A stretch of DNA of 64,000 nt from Saprospiraceae bacterium (lineage in GTDB: Bacteria; Bacteroidota; Bacteroidia; Chitinophagales; Saprospiraceae): NCBI GenBank assembly GCA_016710115.1, contig JADJLN010000002.1, forward strand, positions 124,001-188,000, given 5' to 3'. The position numbers and the translations under genes were made by a program. Below the pieces are notes generated by a model. The model was not told the DNA's origin. It made no database searches and saw only the letters and a list, made by a program, of their open reading frames with translations. Below, one piece after another: positions 39,369 through 48,501 of this stretch. How positions within the stretch are numbered: position 1 is the first letter of the stretch; each line of letters opens with the position of its first letter.

Positions 39369-39397
39369 CTCTGTGTGACTCTGTGCGACTCTGTGGT
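39369..39397 (+). repeat. CTCTGTG array: right side of cassette 6
   Basis: Three units of about 10 bp (CTCTGTGTGA, CTCTGTGCGA, CTCTGTGG) between the GxxExxY start codon and the gmd stop codon. Confidence 0.8.
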
Positions 39398-39403
39398 TAA
39401 TAT

Positions 39404-40522
39404 TTATTCGAACTCATTTTTCACATTGAAGCCATGCTCCCGTAAGAGCGCATCCTTCTTAAACACCTCCATATCCGACTGCACCATCTCGCTGACCATT
39501 TCCTGTAGGGATGTAGTCGCTGTCCAGCCCAGTTTTCCCCGGCTTTTTGTCGGATCGCTGATGAGGAGATCAACTTCGGACGGAAGTAGCGAGGATCGAT
39601 GGCGAGAACCTCTTGGCCAAGCTGGAGGGATGAGGGATGAGGGATGAGGGATGAATCCAACTTAGCAATGATCGCCTTTTCATTGACACCAGATCCATTG
39701 AACTCCAGTTCTATGCCGACTTCGCGGAAGGCCATGCGCACCAATTCGCGGACGGATGTGGTGGATATCGGTCGCCAGGACAAAGTCCTCAGGGGTATCC
39801 TGCTGGAGCATGAGGTACATCCCTTCGACATAGTCGCGGGCATGTCCCCAGTCGCGCTGAGCGTCGAGGTTGCCTAGCCAGAATTTGTCCTGAAGGCCAA
39901 GGGCGATCCGAGCCACAGCACGAGTAATCTTGCGGGTAACAAAGGTCTCTCCGCGAATCGGTGATTCATGGTTGAAGAGGATGCCGTTGCAAGCGTACAT
40001 GTTGTAGGCTTCGCGATAATTTACAGCGATCCAGTAAGCGTAGAGCTTGGCGACGCCATAGGGCGAACGCGGATAGAAGGCGTGGTTTCGCTTTGCGGTA
40101 CTTCTGGACGCGAGACCGTACAGTTCCGATGTACTCGCCTGATAATACCGGGTCTTTCACTGCGAACCTAGCAGCCGGATCGCCTCCAGTAGCCGAAGGG
40201 CGCCGAGGCGTCCACATTGGCGGTGTACTCCGGTGTTTCGAAGCTGACCAGGACATGGGATTGGGCACCCGGGTTGTACACTTCGTCCGGTTGCACCTCC
40301 TGCATGATGCGGATGAGATTGGTGGAGCTCGGTCGATCGCCATAATGGAGGATGAAATGAGCGTTGTCCACATGCGGATCCTCGTAGATATGGTCAACCC
40401 GCTGGGTATTGAACAGGAGGCCCGGCGCTGATTCCGTGAACCTGATACCCCTTTTTGAGGAGGGATTCGGCAAGATAGGCGCCATCCTGGCCGGTGACAC
40501 CGGTGATGAGTGCAGTTTTCAT
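39404..40522 (-). CDS. gmd: GDP-mannose 4,6-dehydratase, frameshifted, with an in-frame heptamer insertion
   Basis: First step of GDP-fucose synthesis. MKTALITGVTGQDGAYLAESLL carries the NADP-binding TGxxGxxG; NPGAQSHVLVSFETPEYTANVDA, SPYGVAKLYAYWIAVNYREAYN (YxxxK) and FNHESPIRGETFVTRKITRAVA are canonical. About five single-base shifts occur. Near the C-terminus, between NEKAIIAKLD and QEVLAIDPRYFRP, relatives have a short loop; here it contains SSLIPHPSSLQL, translated from a run of ATCCCTC heptamers (39620-39658). The true stop is TAA at 39404. Confidence 0.85.
39620..39658 (+). repeat. GAGGGAT heptamers inside gmd
   Basis: Four strict GGGATGA units preceded by AGCTGGA. The 17-mer AGCTGGAGGGATGAGGG at 39620-39636 is identical to 29831-29847 at the left end of cassette 2. 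Confidence 0.9.
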
Positions 40523-40691
40523 GAGCACGAGATGAATAAGTGTTGACAGATAAAGGTATGGAATAGTCAAGGCCACGATTACCTTAGTGATAAGTAACTG
40601 CCCTTTTATTCCCTTGACCTTTCTGGATGATTAACTTTATTCAAGTAGGGCATCATCCACCAGATTCGGCAGTGTCACTTTCAATCGAGGT

Positions 40692-42650
40692 TCAGCGTCC
40701 ATGGCCCGTCTTGATCGCCCAGATCGCTTCATCATTTCGCGCCCAGGATCGGCGGGCAATACCATTGTTCACGTCCCAGTGCAGCATCATCATCAGTCGC
40801 CGATCAGCAGCTTCTGTGCCATCCAGCACCATGCCGAAACCGCCATTGATCACCTCACCCCAACCGACACCGCCGCCATTGTGGAGACTCACCCAGGTCG
40901 CTCCGCGGAAGGCATCACCCACGAAATTGTGCACAGCCATATCCGCCGTAAACCGCGAACCATCATAGATATTGGCCGTCTCCCGATACGGTGAATCTGT
41001 GCCCGAAACATCATGGTGATCGCGGCCCAGAACAACAGGCCCCTGCAATCGCCCTTCCCGAATAGCCTGGTTGAATGCCAGGGCAATGCGAATCCTTCCC
41101 TCGGCATCCGCATACAGGATCCGGGATTTAGAACCGACAACAGGTATATTCTCATCGGCTGCCCGGATCCAGATCAGGTTGTCTTTCAACTGTCCCCGGA
41201 TATCCTCCGGTGCCTGGGCATGCATCTCCTCCAGGATGTCGCCGGCCATCTGGTCTGTCAGGTCGAGATCAGCCTTCTCGCCCGAACAACACACCCAGCG
41301 GAAGGGACCAAAACCGTAATCAAAACACATCGGGCCCATGATGTCCTCTACATAGGATGCATATTTATACAGTCCCTTTTCCCGGTCCTTCCACACATCC
41401 GCATCACTGTCTCCCGCTTCTTTCAAAAATGCATTGCCATAATCCCAGAAATACATGCCCCGGTCAGCCATGACATTCACCGCACGAACATGCCGGCGCA
41501 GGGTATCCCGCACAGCTGCCATGAACAGTGTTTTGTTCTCGATGAGCAAGGCCTTGGCATCCTCAAAACTGTAACCGGCCGGACAATACCCCAGGTCATC
41601 GATATTATGCAGAGAGGTCTGGTCAGAGCCCAGCTCGACAAAAAATTCTTCAGCGACCATTTTCTCCCAGAGATCCACCACATTCCCGTAATAAACCAGG
41701 GCAATCGCCTCTTTCTGGTCCCGGCAATGGGAAATGCGAGCCAGCAAGGCATCCATATCCGTATAAACGTTCTCCCGAAGGATATACCCATCGCTGATCC
41801 GTTGTTCGACCGTAAGGCCGTCGACCTCGGCGATCACACCCACCGCTCCGGTAATGATGGCTGCCAGCGCCTGTGCGCCGGACATCCCGCCCAGCCCGGA
41901 TGTGAGATAGACCTTTCCCCGTAGATCATCCTTGCCCAGACCATGCAGTCGCCCGGCATTCAGCAGGGTAATGGTGGTGCCATGCACAATGCCCTGGGGG
42001 CCGATGTACATGTACGATCCCGCTGTCATCTGGCCATACTGGGTCACACCCAGCGCATTGAATTTATTCCAGTCGTCTTTTTTCGAATAATTCGGGATCA
42101 TCATCCCGTTGGTCACCACAACTCGTGGTGCTTCGGCATGAGAAGGAAAGAGGCCCATCGGGTGCCCGGAATACATCACCAGGGTCTGTTCCTCGGTCAT
42201 GGTCGCGAGGTATTGCATGGTCAGTCGGTATTGTGCCCAGTTCTGGAAGACAGCACCGTTGCCACCATACGTGATCAGTTCATGTGGATGCTTGGCCACC
42301 AGGGGATCCAGATTGTTCTGGATCATCAACATGATGGCCGCCGCCTGTGCACATTTTGCCGGATATTCGGTGATGGGCCGGGCATGCATGGGATAAGTCG
42401 GTCGGAAGCGATGCATATAGATCCGTCCGTAACGTTTCAGCTCATCTGCAAATTCGGGAGCAAGAACAGCGTGGTGGGCTTTCGGGAAATAACGCAGGGC
42501 GTTGCGCAGGGCCAGCTTTCGATCATCGTCACTCAGATCCTGGATGTTCCGGATGGGTGCATGACTTACATCTGGATCAAAAAGGGGAGGAGTGGGGAGT
42601 TCTTCGGGAATGCCCCGAAGGATATCGTGTTTGAATTCGTTCGCCGTCAT
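40692..42650 (-). CDS. hutU: Urocanate hydratase
   Basis: About 652 residues (ATG 42650, giving MTANEFKHDILRGIPEELP; a longer frame reaches 42695). Urocanase adds water to urocanate in histidine degradation using tightly bound NAD. Conserved blocks include LITYGGNGAVFQNWAQYRL, MYSGHPMGLFPSH, TAGSYMYIGPQGIVHGTTITLLNA, TSGLGGMSGAQALAA, MCFDYGFGPFRWVCCSG (active-site region) and ATWVSLHNGGGVGWGE. It is the longer urocanase form and is intact, although it is only 170 bp from the broken gmd. No other hut gene is in the window. Confidence 0.95.
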   Translation of the reverse strand: MTANEFKHDILRGIPEELPTPPLFDPDVSHAPIRNIQDLSDDDRKLALRNALRYFPKAHHAVLAPEFADELKRYGRIYMHRFRPTYPMHARPITEYPAKCAQAAAIMLMIQNNLDPLVAKHPHELITYGGNGAVFQNWAQYRLTMQYLATMTEEQTLVMYSGHPMGLFPSHAEAPRVVVTNGMMIPNYSKKDDWNKFNALGVTQYGQMTAGSYMYIGPQGIVHGTTITLLNAGRLHGLGKDDLRGKVYLTSGLGGMSGAQALAAIITGAVGVIAEVDGLTVEQRISDGYILRENVYTDMDALLARISHCRDQKEAIALVYYGNVVDLWEKMVAEEFFVELGSDQTSLHNIDDLGYCPAGYSFEDAKALLIENKTLFMAAVRDTLRRHVRAVNVMADRGMYFWDYGNAFLKEAGDSDADVWKDREKGLYKYASYVEDIMGPMCFDYGFGPFRWVCCSGEKADLDLTDQMAGDILEEMHAQAPEDIRGQLKDNLIWIRAADENIPVVGSKSRILYADAEGRIRIALAFNQAIREGRLQGPVVLGRDHHDVSGTDSPYRETANIYDGSRFTADMAVHNFVGDAFRGATWVSLHNGGGVGWGEVINGGFGMVLDGTEAADRRLMMMLHWDVNNGIARRSWARNDEAIWAIKTGHGR

Positions 42651-42817
42651 GATTCTGGTTTCTTGCTCCTGTAAAGATAGAGACCTGCATTTCATCAGGA
42701 GAATGGAAAGGAAAGAGAACCGGCTGTTTTCAGGTGTCCGTTGAAAAATTCACGATTTGCAGGCACTGACATGGTCTTGAAATTCCGGATCGTGGATTGA
42801 ATGGCCGCAAATGAAAA

Positions 42818-42844
42818 CTGCCCGCCGGAGATCCGGACGGGCAG
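42818..42844 (-). terminator. Terminator of the DUF2795 gene
   Basis: CTGCCCG at 42818-42824 pairs with CGGGCAG at 42838-42844, extended by CCGG/CCGG; on the minus strand TTTTC follows. It lies about 40 bp after the DUF2795 stop. Confidence 0.75.
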
Positions 42845-42884
42845 CCATGTGTCTTTCTGGTATTGGCGTCAGACCAAATCCAGA

Positions 42885-43106
42885 TCAGTATTCGTCTTCA
42901 TTGAAGAGGAAATCATCTTTTCGGGGATAATCCGGCCAGATGTCTTCGATACTCTCATAGGATTCACCTTCTTCCTCCATTTGCTGCAGGTTTTCGATGA
43001 CCTCCAGTGGAGCGCCGGAACGGATCGCATAATCGATCAGCTCGTCGCGTGTGGCAGGCCAGGGGGCTTCTTCCAGGTGACTTGCCAATTCAAGGGTCCA
43101 GTACAT
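42885..43106 (-). CDS. DUF2795 family protein
   Basis: A 73-residue acidic protein: MYWTLELASHLEEAPWPATRDELIDYAIRSG... ending DDFLFNEDEY. The family is small, highly conserved in Bacteroidota and of unknown function. ATG 43106 is chosen because relatives start at MYWTLEL; the longer frame to 43190 is not conserved. Confidence 0.9.
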   Translation of the reverse strand: MYWTLELASHLEEAPWPATRDELIDYAIRSGAPLEVIENLQQMEEEGESYESIEDIWPDYPRKDDFLFNEDEY

Positions 43107-43335
43107 GGGTTCGTGTTTAAGGTTGCTTTTGAAAAATGGATGTGCGATCCAATTGGCCGCAAATGTAATAAAAGCAAACCGTTGTTCCAAACGGATTCAC
43201 CCGCAGTCAAAGAATATTCGCAATGAATTGATAATCTGTGCCTTAAGGGCCGAATATTTTGTCGAATGAATCCGTTTCAGGCCAATCCGAGTTCGCTGAT
43301 TGACAGGACAACCGGAATCCGGCACCAGAAGTTCC

Positions 43336-44400
43336 TCAAATGATCAACATCGCGTCCCCGTAGGTGTAAAAGCGATATTTTTCCTTCACCGCCTGACGGT
43401 AAGCATCCATGATCAATTCATATCCGCCAAATGCACAAACCATGATCAGGACGCTGGATTTGGGAATATGAAAATTGGTCACCATCGAATTGGCAATGCT
43501 GAAATCAAAGGGCGGGAAGATGAATTTATTGGTCCATCCTTCCACGGTCTTCAGGTTGACTTCTGAAGAGACACCACTTTCTATTGCCCGCATCGAGGTT
43601 GTGCCCACGCCACAAACCTTGCGATTGGCCGCTTTCGCCTTGTTGACAATATCCACGGCCGGTTGATCGATCCGGAAATATTCCGCATCCATCTTGTGTT
43701 TGGACAGGTCCTCTACATCAATACTGCGAAATGTGCCCAGACCGACATGGAGTGTAACCTCCGCAAAGCCGACACCCTTCAACTCCAGGCGCTTCATCAG
43801 CTCGCGGCTGAAATGCAGACCCGCCGTAGGGGCAGCCACAGCGCCGATCTCTTTGGCATACACCGTCTGATACCGCTCCTTGTCCAGATCTTCTGCCGGG
43901 CGGGAAATATATTTGGGCAACGGCGTATTCCCCAGTTTGTACAAGTTGGCCTGAAATTCTTCATCCGTGCCTTCAAACAGAAAGCGGATGGTCCGGCCCC
44001 GGCTGGTGGTGTTATCCACCACTTCCGCTACAAGCAGCTCATTGTCCTGCTCATCGTTGAAGTAAAGTTTGTTGCCCACCCGGATCTTTCGTGCTGGATC
44101 GACCAGGACGTCCCACAGCCGGGAATGTGCATTCAGTTCACGCAACAGAAAGACCTCGATCTTGGCACCGGTTTTCTCCTTGCAACCGTAGAGGCGAGCA
44201 GGGAATACCTTGGTATTGTTGAAGATCATGGCATCATCTTCCTCAAAATAATCGAGCAGATCCTTGAAGATCTTGTGCTCGATCTTTCCCGTATCCTTAT
44301 GTACCACCATCAGTCGAGATTGATCCCGTTCCTTGGCTGGATACTGGGCCACGAGTTTTTCTGGAAGGTCAAAATTGAATTGGGAGAGTTTGGTGCGCAT
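43336..44400 (-). CDS. queA: S-adenosylmethionine:tRNA ribosyltransferase-isomerase
   Basis: A 354-residue cytosolic enzyme that transfers the ribosyl part of SAM to 7-aminomethyl-7-deazaguanine in tRNA, giving epoxyqueuosine. It has FDLPEKLVAQYPAKERDQSRLMV at the start, AAPTAGLHFSRELMKRLELKG and THVGLGTFR-like TLHVGLGTFRSID in the middle and TNFHIPKSSVLIMVCAFGG near the end. Length and frame are normal. Confidence 0.95.
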   Translation of the reverse strand: MRTKLSQFNFDLPEKLVAQYPAKERDQSRLMVVHKDTGKIEHKIFKDLLDYFEEDDAMIFNNTKVFPARLYGCKEKTGAKIEVFLLRELNAHSRLWDVLVDPARKIRVGNKLYFNDEQDNELLVAEVVDNTTSRGRTIRFLFEGTDEEFQANLYKLGNTPLPKYISRPAEDLDKERYQTVYAKEIGAVAAPTAGLHFSRELMKRLELKGVGFAEVTLHVGLGTFRSIDVEDLSKHKMDAEYFRIDQPAVDIVNKAKAANRKVCGVGTTSMRAIESGVSSEVNLKTVEGWTNKFIFPPFDFSIANSMVTNFHIPKSSVLIMVCAFGGYELIMDAYRQAVKEKYRFYTYGDAMLII

Positions 44401-44455
44401 GCGTGCAGGCTATGTTTAAAGAGGCGCAAAAATACAAAGAGATTGGATACTATGC

Positions 44456-46146
44456 TCAATTTGATTGGACAGGCACCTGAATCCATCGTCCACCATCCGA
44501 ATAGACAAGGACTCTCGACGTGTCCACTGTGTCAAATCGAATGCGGTATCCGCCTTCATGATAGGTGACGCGATACCCGTTTTCGGCATAATCCGACGCC
44601 CCCAACCCCTTCCTCAGAAACCAGGTGCCCCATTGGCGAAGATCGACCTTCCACGTCACCGAATCTTCACGCACAACGGTCAGGCCATCCGATATTCGGC
44701 CGGCCTGAAATGCAGATACCTCCCGCAGGGTTCCCCTGACCTCTTTTCCGGCCGACCACCGCAACCCGTCTCGCAGGGTTTCTCCGGGCACAAAGGATCG
44801 GAACACCGAGATGCCATGGTAATTGTCGGGGTAGGCCCGGACAAAGACATCCTCCGCATCTGACCATCGCCAGTCAGCCAGCAATGCCTCGTACAATCGC
44901 TGAGCCTCCTCCCATCGGTTGATATTGGCTCGGGTCAGATTGAACTGGATCGCCAGCAACAGGATCCATACACCCAGAATGACCCACCTGGATGCGTGCA
45001 ACAACAGACTCTGGATAGCCAGGAGGAAGAAGGCCAGTGCCAGGTATCCATACCGGTCATTCTCCACATACCCGATCCAGGCAAAATACAGGCTCAACAC
45101 GGGTGCCAGTGCGAGCGGAAAGAGGCCTCCGGCCCAGAGCGCCGTCCGGCTGAGCCGGTTCAGCCGCTTATGCCTCAACCATAAAACAACATAGCCCAGG
45201 ATGAGAATGGCCAGCACAGTCGCCAGCCAGCCAGGTTGTGATGCCGGAAATCCAGCGACCATGGCCTTGGCCTCATGTGCCCAATCACGTGAAAAAGCCA
45301 GGTATTTGACAAGATAGTTCAAGCCGTTTCCGGCAAGGTCAAGCAGGGAAAAACGGAGATGAACATCATCCCCGTAATGACCTACCCACACGCCCATCCG
45401 CCATTTGTTCAGCAGGAAATAAACAAGGATGAACACCGCCTGCGGTATGCCGATCTTCATCCATAACAAGCGGATATCCAATCGGCTCCAGCCTTCTTCA
45501 CGGCCCCACCACCAGACGGACAATCCAAGGATTACCGGGTAGATCAGCGCCAGCTCCAGAGAAAAAAGGGCGATCAGAAAGGCCACATGCAAAGCGATCC
45601 ACGATGCTGGCCCGACAGCGGCCGATCCCGAAACAACAGCAGGATCGACCCGAGGAGGACAGCCGTACTCAAAAGATAATGCAGGCAAACCTTCCAGACA
45701 ACAACTTCGGTCTGATAGGGATGGACCAGATAGAGGACAGACAGGATGAGCGCAGCGGGTATCGCCTTTCCAGGGCCAGTAGCCCGCCGCCAAATCTGGT
45801 GTCCCACCATGCCCAGCATAGTCGCATTGAATCCATGAAGACCGATAAACAACCAATACCAGGGCAAGGGCTGAATGCCAAATTGCTCGTACCACCAGAA
45901 CATCAACCCGAACAGGACGGGTTGATTGCCGTGCCACCCGAAGGAATTCCACCAGCCGAGGGCTGATCCACTTTCAAACAGCATCTGGTGGCCGGTGAAG
46001 TCGGAAATAAATCCGGCCTCACGAGCCGGCCAATACAACCAACCTGCGAGCAGGATCATGCTGGTCAGCCAGATGGCCAGGTGCCATCCGGTCAGACGAT
46101 CACTCACGGGTGCCGCCGGCTGGTCGGGCAAACTGGATGTCTGCAT
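44456..46146 (-). CDS. Polytopic membrane protein, GT-C glycosyltransferase-like, frameshifted
   Basis: About 560 residues with ten or more hydrophobic segments (for example HLAIWLTSMILLAGWLYW, YLALAFFLLAIQSLLL, WVILGVWILLLAIQF) and a soluble C-terminal part of ~130 residues. The frame breaks near 45590 between LFRDRPLSGQHR and ASWIALHVAFLIALFSLEL. The GFISDFTGHQML and HPYQTEVVVWK segments resemble the first loops of PMT/GT-C proteins, but I cannot assign a family. It overlaps the metalloprotease gene upstream by 47 bp, so the two are likely co-translated. Confidence 0.6.
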
Positions 46147-47362
46147 CTTCTGTCATTTGAACCTGGCCGCACCGCGACCCTTTGCATCCCAGGATAATGC
46201 CTTGCCAGGGCATACCGCAATCATTCGTCAGGAGGCCGCCATCCATGATCAGGGTACCACCGGGATGGACCACTAGGGAAGCCCCTTCAGGAAAGGACAC
46301 CTGGCACCGGATGGTCAGGTGGCCACCTGGTGCTACTTCGACATTCCCGAACAGGTCCACTTCCCCTTCCCAGATCTGGTGGTCCCGAATGACCAGATCC
46401 CTCCCGGGGAGCGGTAGGCACCAGTCGCGTTTCAACAAGGTCCTTGCTGTGCCTGACCGTCGTGACAGATTGCGGTGGGCCTGACCCAACTGACATGGTG
46501 TCCAGGCCTGCTGCCAATGATTATAATCCATCACATTGTTGGAGATGAGGGAATCACAAGGCGGCTCTCCGGGGTAGAAACAGTTAGGATGATAGGGGGT
46601 GTCGTCACATCCGTCACTGTATCGCCAGGTATGGCCCAGTCCAAGGATGTGGCCGATCTCATGCAGGGTCATCCCGGCAAACTCGGAAGGGGGAAGTCCG
46701 GTACGGATCAGACCACTGAGTTTCATCGCCTTACCCAGAGCGATGCCAACGCCTGTAGCCCGGTAGGTCGAACTGGCGACACTGTCCGGGTGATGGGGCA
46801 GGATGAAGATATTGAGCACAGAATCCGGCTGGATGGCATATTTATGAATGACGCGCAGATCCGAATTGTTCCGGTTGCGTCCGGTATGGACGTAGGTGTA
46901 CAGTTCATCGTCGAAATGATAATACACACCATCATCCCAGAACATCCCGGGGATCGGGGCGATCTCCAGACGTATCCGGGTGGGCAGCACCGGGGTCCCT
47001 TTTGCTGCGGGGAGGCTCATGGCCAGATTATCAGCGAGCTTGATGTTCATCTGTCGGGTGAGCTCCTGGACGTAGGGTGTGGCTATTTCTGTCAGGAAAG
47101 CATGACTGGTATCGCCCGAGTTCATGATGTGGTAATTGATCCGGATCACTCGCTCGGGAATCAATTCACCATTGACTGATTCATCAGGTATGTATGCCGG
47201 ATATTGTCTGCAGGATTGCTTCAGCTGATGCCGTTCCTGGGTTGTCCGGGACAGGAGCCGTGCATCCGATGCCCGGTCAAATGGGCGTTGGGTGGATTTG
47301 CAGGCGATCAGGCCGGTCAGACCGGCACAGACCAGCAGGGTCAGGTATTGAGTCCACCGCAT
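46100..47362 (-). CDS. Zinc metalloprotease lipoprotein (metzincin, M43-like)
   Basis: About 420 residues. A lipoprotein signal peptide is present with Cys21 in LTGLIAC. The metzincin zinc motif HEIGHILGLGH (HExxHxxGxxH, nt about 46632-46668 on the complement) and a Met-turn in NNVMDYNHW define the protease, probably M43/pappalysin-like. The C-terminal 90 residues (DLVIRDHQIWEGEVDLFGNV... GTLIMDGG) look like a beta-rich repeat domain. It should be anchored in an envelope membrane. ATG 47362 is chosen for the signal peptide; it overlaps the fabG stop by about 20 bp. Confidence 0.75.
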   Translation of the reverse strand: MRWTQYLTLLVCAGLTGLIACKSTQRPFDRASDARLLSRTTQERHQLKQSCRQYPAYIPDESVNGELIPERVIRINYHIMNSGDTSHAFLTEIATPYVQELTRQMNIKLADNLAMSLPAAKGTPVLPTRIRLEIAPIPGMFWDDGVYYHFDDELYTYVHTGRNRNNSDLRVIHKYAIQPDSVLNIFILPHHPDSVASSTYRATGVGIALGKAMKLSGLIRTGLPPSEFAGMTLHEIGHILGLGHTWRYSDGCDDTPYHPNCFYPGEPPCDSLISNNVMDYNHWQQAWTPCQLGQAHRNLSRRSGTARTLLKRDWCLPLPGRDLVIRDHQIWEGEVDLFGNVEVAPGGHLTIRCQVSFPEGASLVVHPGGTLIMDGGLLTNDCGMPWQGIILGCKGSRCGQVQMTEDADIQFARPAGGTRE

Positions 47363-48087
47363 ACGCTCAATGTCTGGCCAGTGACATAGGTCGACAGATC
47401 CGAACCCAGGAATGCGCATACGTTGGCCACCTCATTTGCCTGCCCCAAACGCTTGAGGGGGATGCCTGCAAGGAATTGCTCCCTGTTTTCATCGCTGAGC
47501 TCATGGGTCATATCGGTCTCGATAAATCCGGGAGCGATCGCATTGCATCGCACATTCCGGGAGCCAACCTCTTTGGCGACAGATTTGGAAAACCCGATAA
47601 TGCCCGCCTTTGCAGCGGCATAGTTGGCTTGTCCGGCATTTCCGAACACACCGACGACCGAACTGATATTGATGATTGAACCGCCCCGGTTGCGGATCAT
47701 GGGTTTGAGCGCATGTTTGGTGAGATTGAAGACCGACTTCAGGTCCACGCGCAGCACCTCGTCCCACTGGTCCTCAGACATCCGGAGCATCAGGTTGTCG
47801 CGGGTGATTCCCGCATTGTTGATCAGGATGTCGATCTGTCCGAAATCAGTGATCACGGATTGAACCAATGCCTCTGCTTCATCATAGCTCGCTGCATCAG
47901 AACGGTAGGCTCGCACGGTGGTACCGTCTGCCTGTAATTCGCTGACCAGCAACTCCGCTTTTTCAGGGCTGGATAGATAGGTGAATGCCACCCGGGCACC
48001 TTCATCTACAAACCGGCGCACAATCGCTGCACCGATGCCCCTGCTTCCACCTGTGATCAATGCAACCTTACCTGTCAGCAAACCCAT
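47341..48087 (-). CDS. fabG: 3-oxoacyl-[acyl-carrier-protein] reductase
   Basis: A 248-residue SDR enzyme that reduces 3-oxoacyl-ACP with NADPH in fatty-acid synthesis. TGGSRGIGAAIV is the cofactor loop, NNAGITRDNLMLRM is typical of FabG, the catalytic residues are Ser in INISSVVG and YAAAK, and GFIETDMT follows. Intact and of normal length. Confidence 0.95.
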   Translation of the reverse strand: MGLLTGKVALITGGSRGIGAAIVRRFVDEGARVAFTYLSSPEKAELLVSELQADGTTVRAYRSDAASYDEAEALVQSVITDFGQIDILINNAGITRDNLMLRMSEDQWDEVLRVDLKSVFNLTKHALKPMIRNRGGSIINISSVVGVFGNAGQANYAAAKAGIIGFSKSVAKEVGSRNVRCNAIAPGFIETDMTHELSDENREQFLAGIPLKRLGQANEVANVCAFLGSDLSTYVTGQTLSVCGGLNT

Positions 48088-48196
48088 ATCGTTTCATTTC
48101 TGGTGAAGCGGCTAAGATAGGGAATCGTGCAGATCGGACCTCCCTGGAAGACGGATGAGAAGAAAAAACAAAAACACTATTTTTTGTTTGACACAT

Positions 48197-48228
48197 TTTG
48201 TTTTTAAAAACAATTTGTTCTATCTTAG
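48197..48228 (+). promoter_or_regulatory. Possible Bacteroidota-type promoter
   Basis: TTTG at 48197-48200 and TATCTTAG at 48221-48228 lie 20 bp apart, close to the TTTG-N19-TAnnTTTG consensus of the Bacteroidota primary sigma factor. It precedes the small ORF at 48277. Confidence 0.4.
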
Positions 48229-48276
48229 CGTCATCAAACGGACAATACATCTCATCACCTTATATAACAGGTACAC

Positions 48277-48501
48277 ATGGTACGCATTATCACCTCTCTG
48301 ATCCAGGCTCCACGAAAAGACAATCTGCTCATTATTTGCCTGGTCCTCGGTTTTCTGATCATGGTTACAGGCAGTTGGCTGAATGGCCAGCAAAATGAAA
48401 TGTCTCAACGGCAGCAGCCCGAGATCTGGCAGCCGGCGACTCCTTCGGATTTTGACATGGATGACGAAAATGACATGCAGATTTATGCCACAGCGCCTTG
48501 A
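48277..48501 (+). CDS. Small single-pass membrane protein, unknown
   Basis: A 74-residue ORF with one hydrophobic helix (NLLIICLVLGFLIMVTGSWL) and an acidic tail (DFDMDDENDMQIYATAP). No family is recognised. An A/T-rich promoter-like region lies 50 bp upstream, which favours a real gene. Confidence 0.5.
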   Translation: MVRIITSLIQAPRKDNLLIICLVLGFLIMVTGSWLNGQQNEMSQRQQPEIWQPATPSDFDMDDENDMQIYATAP

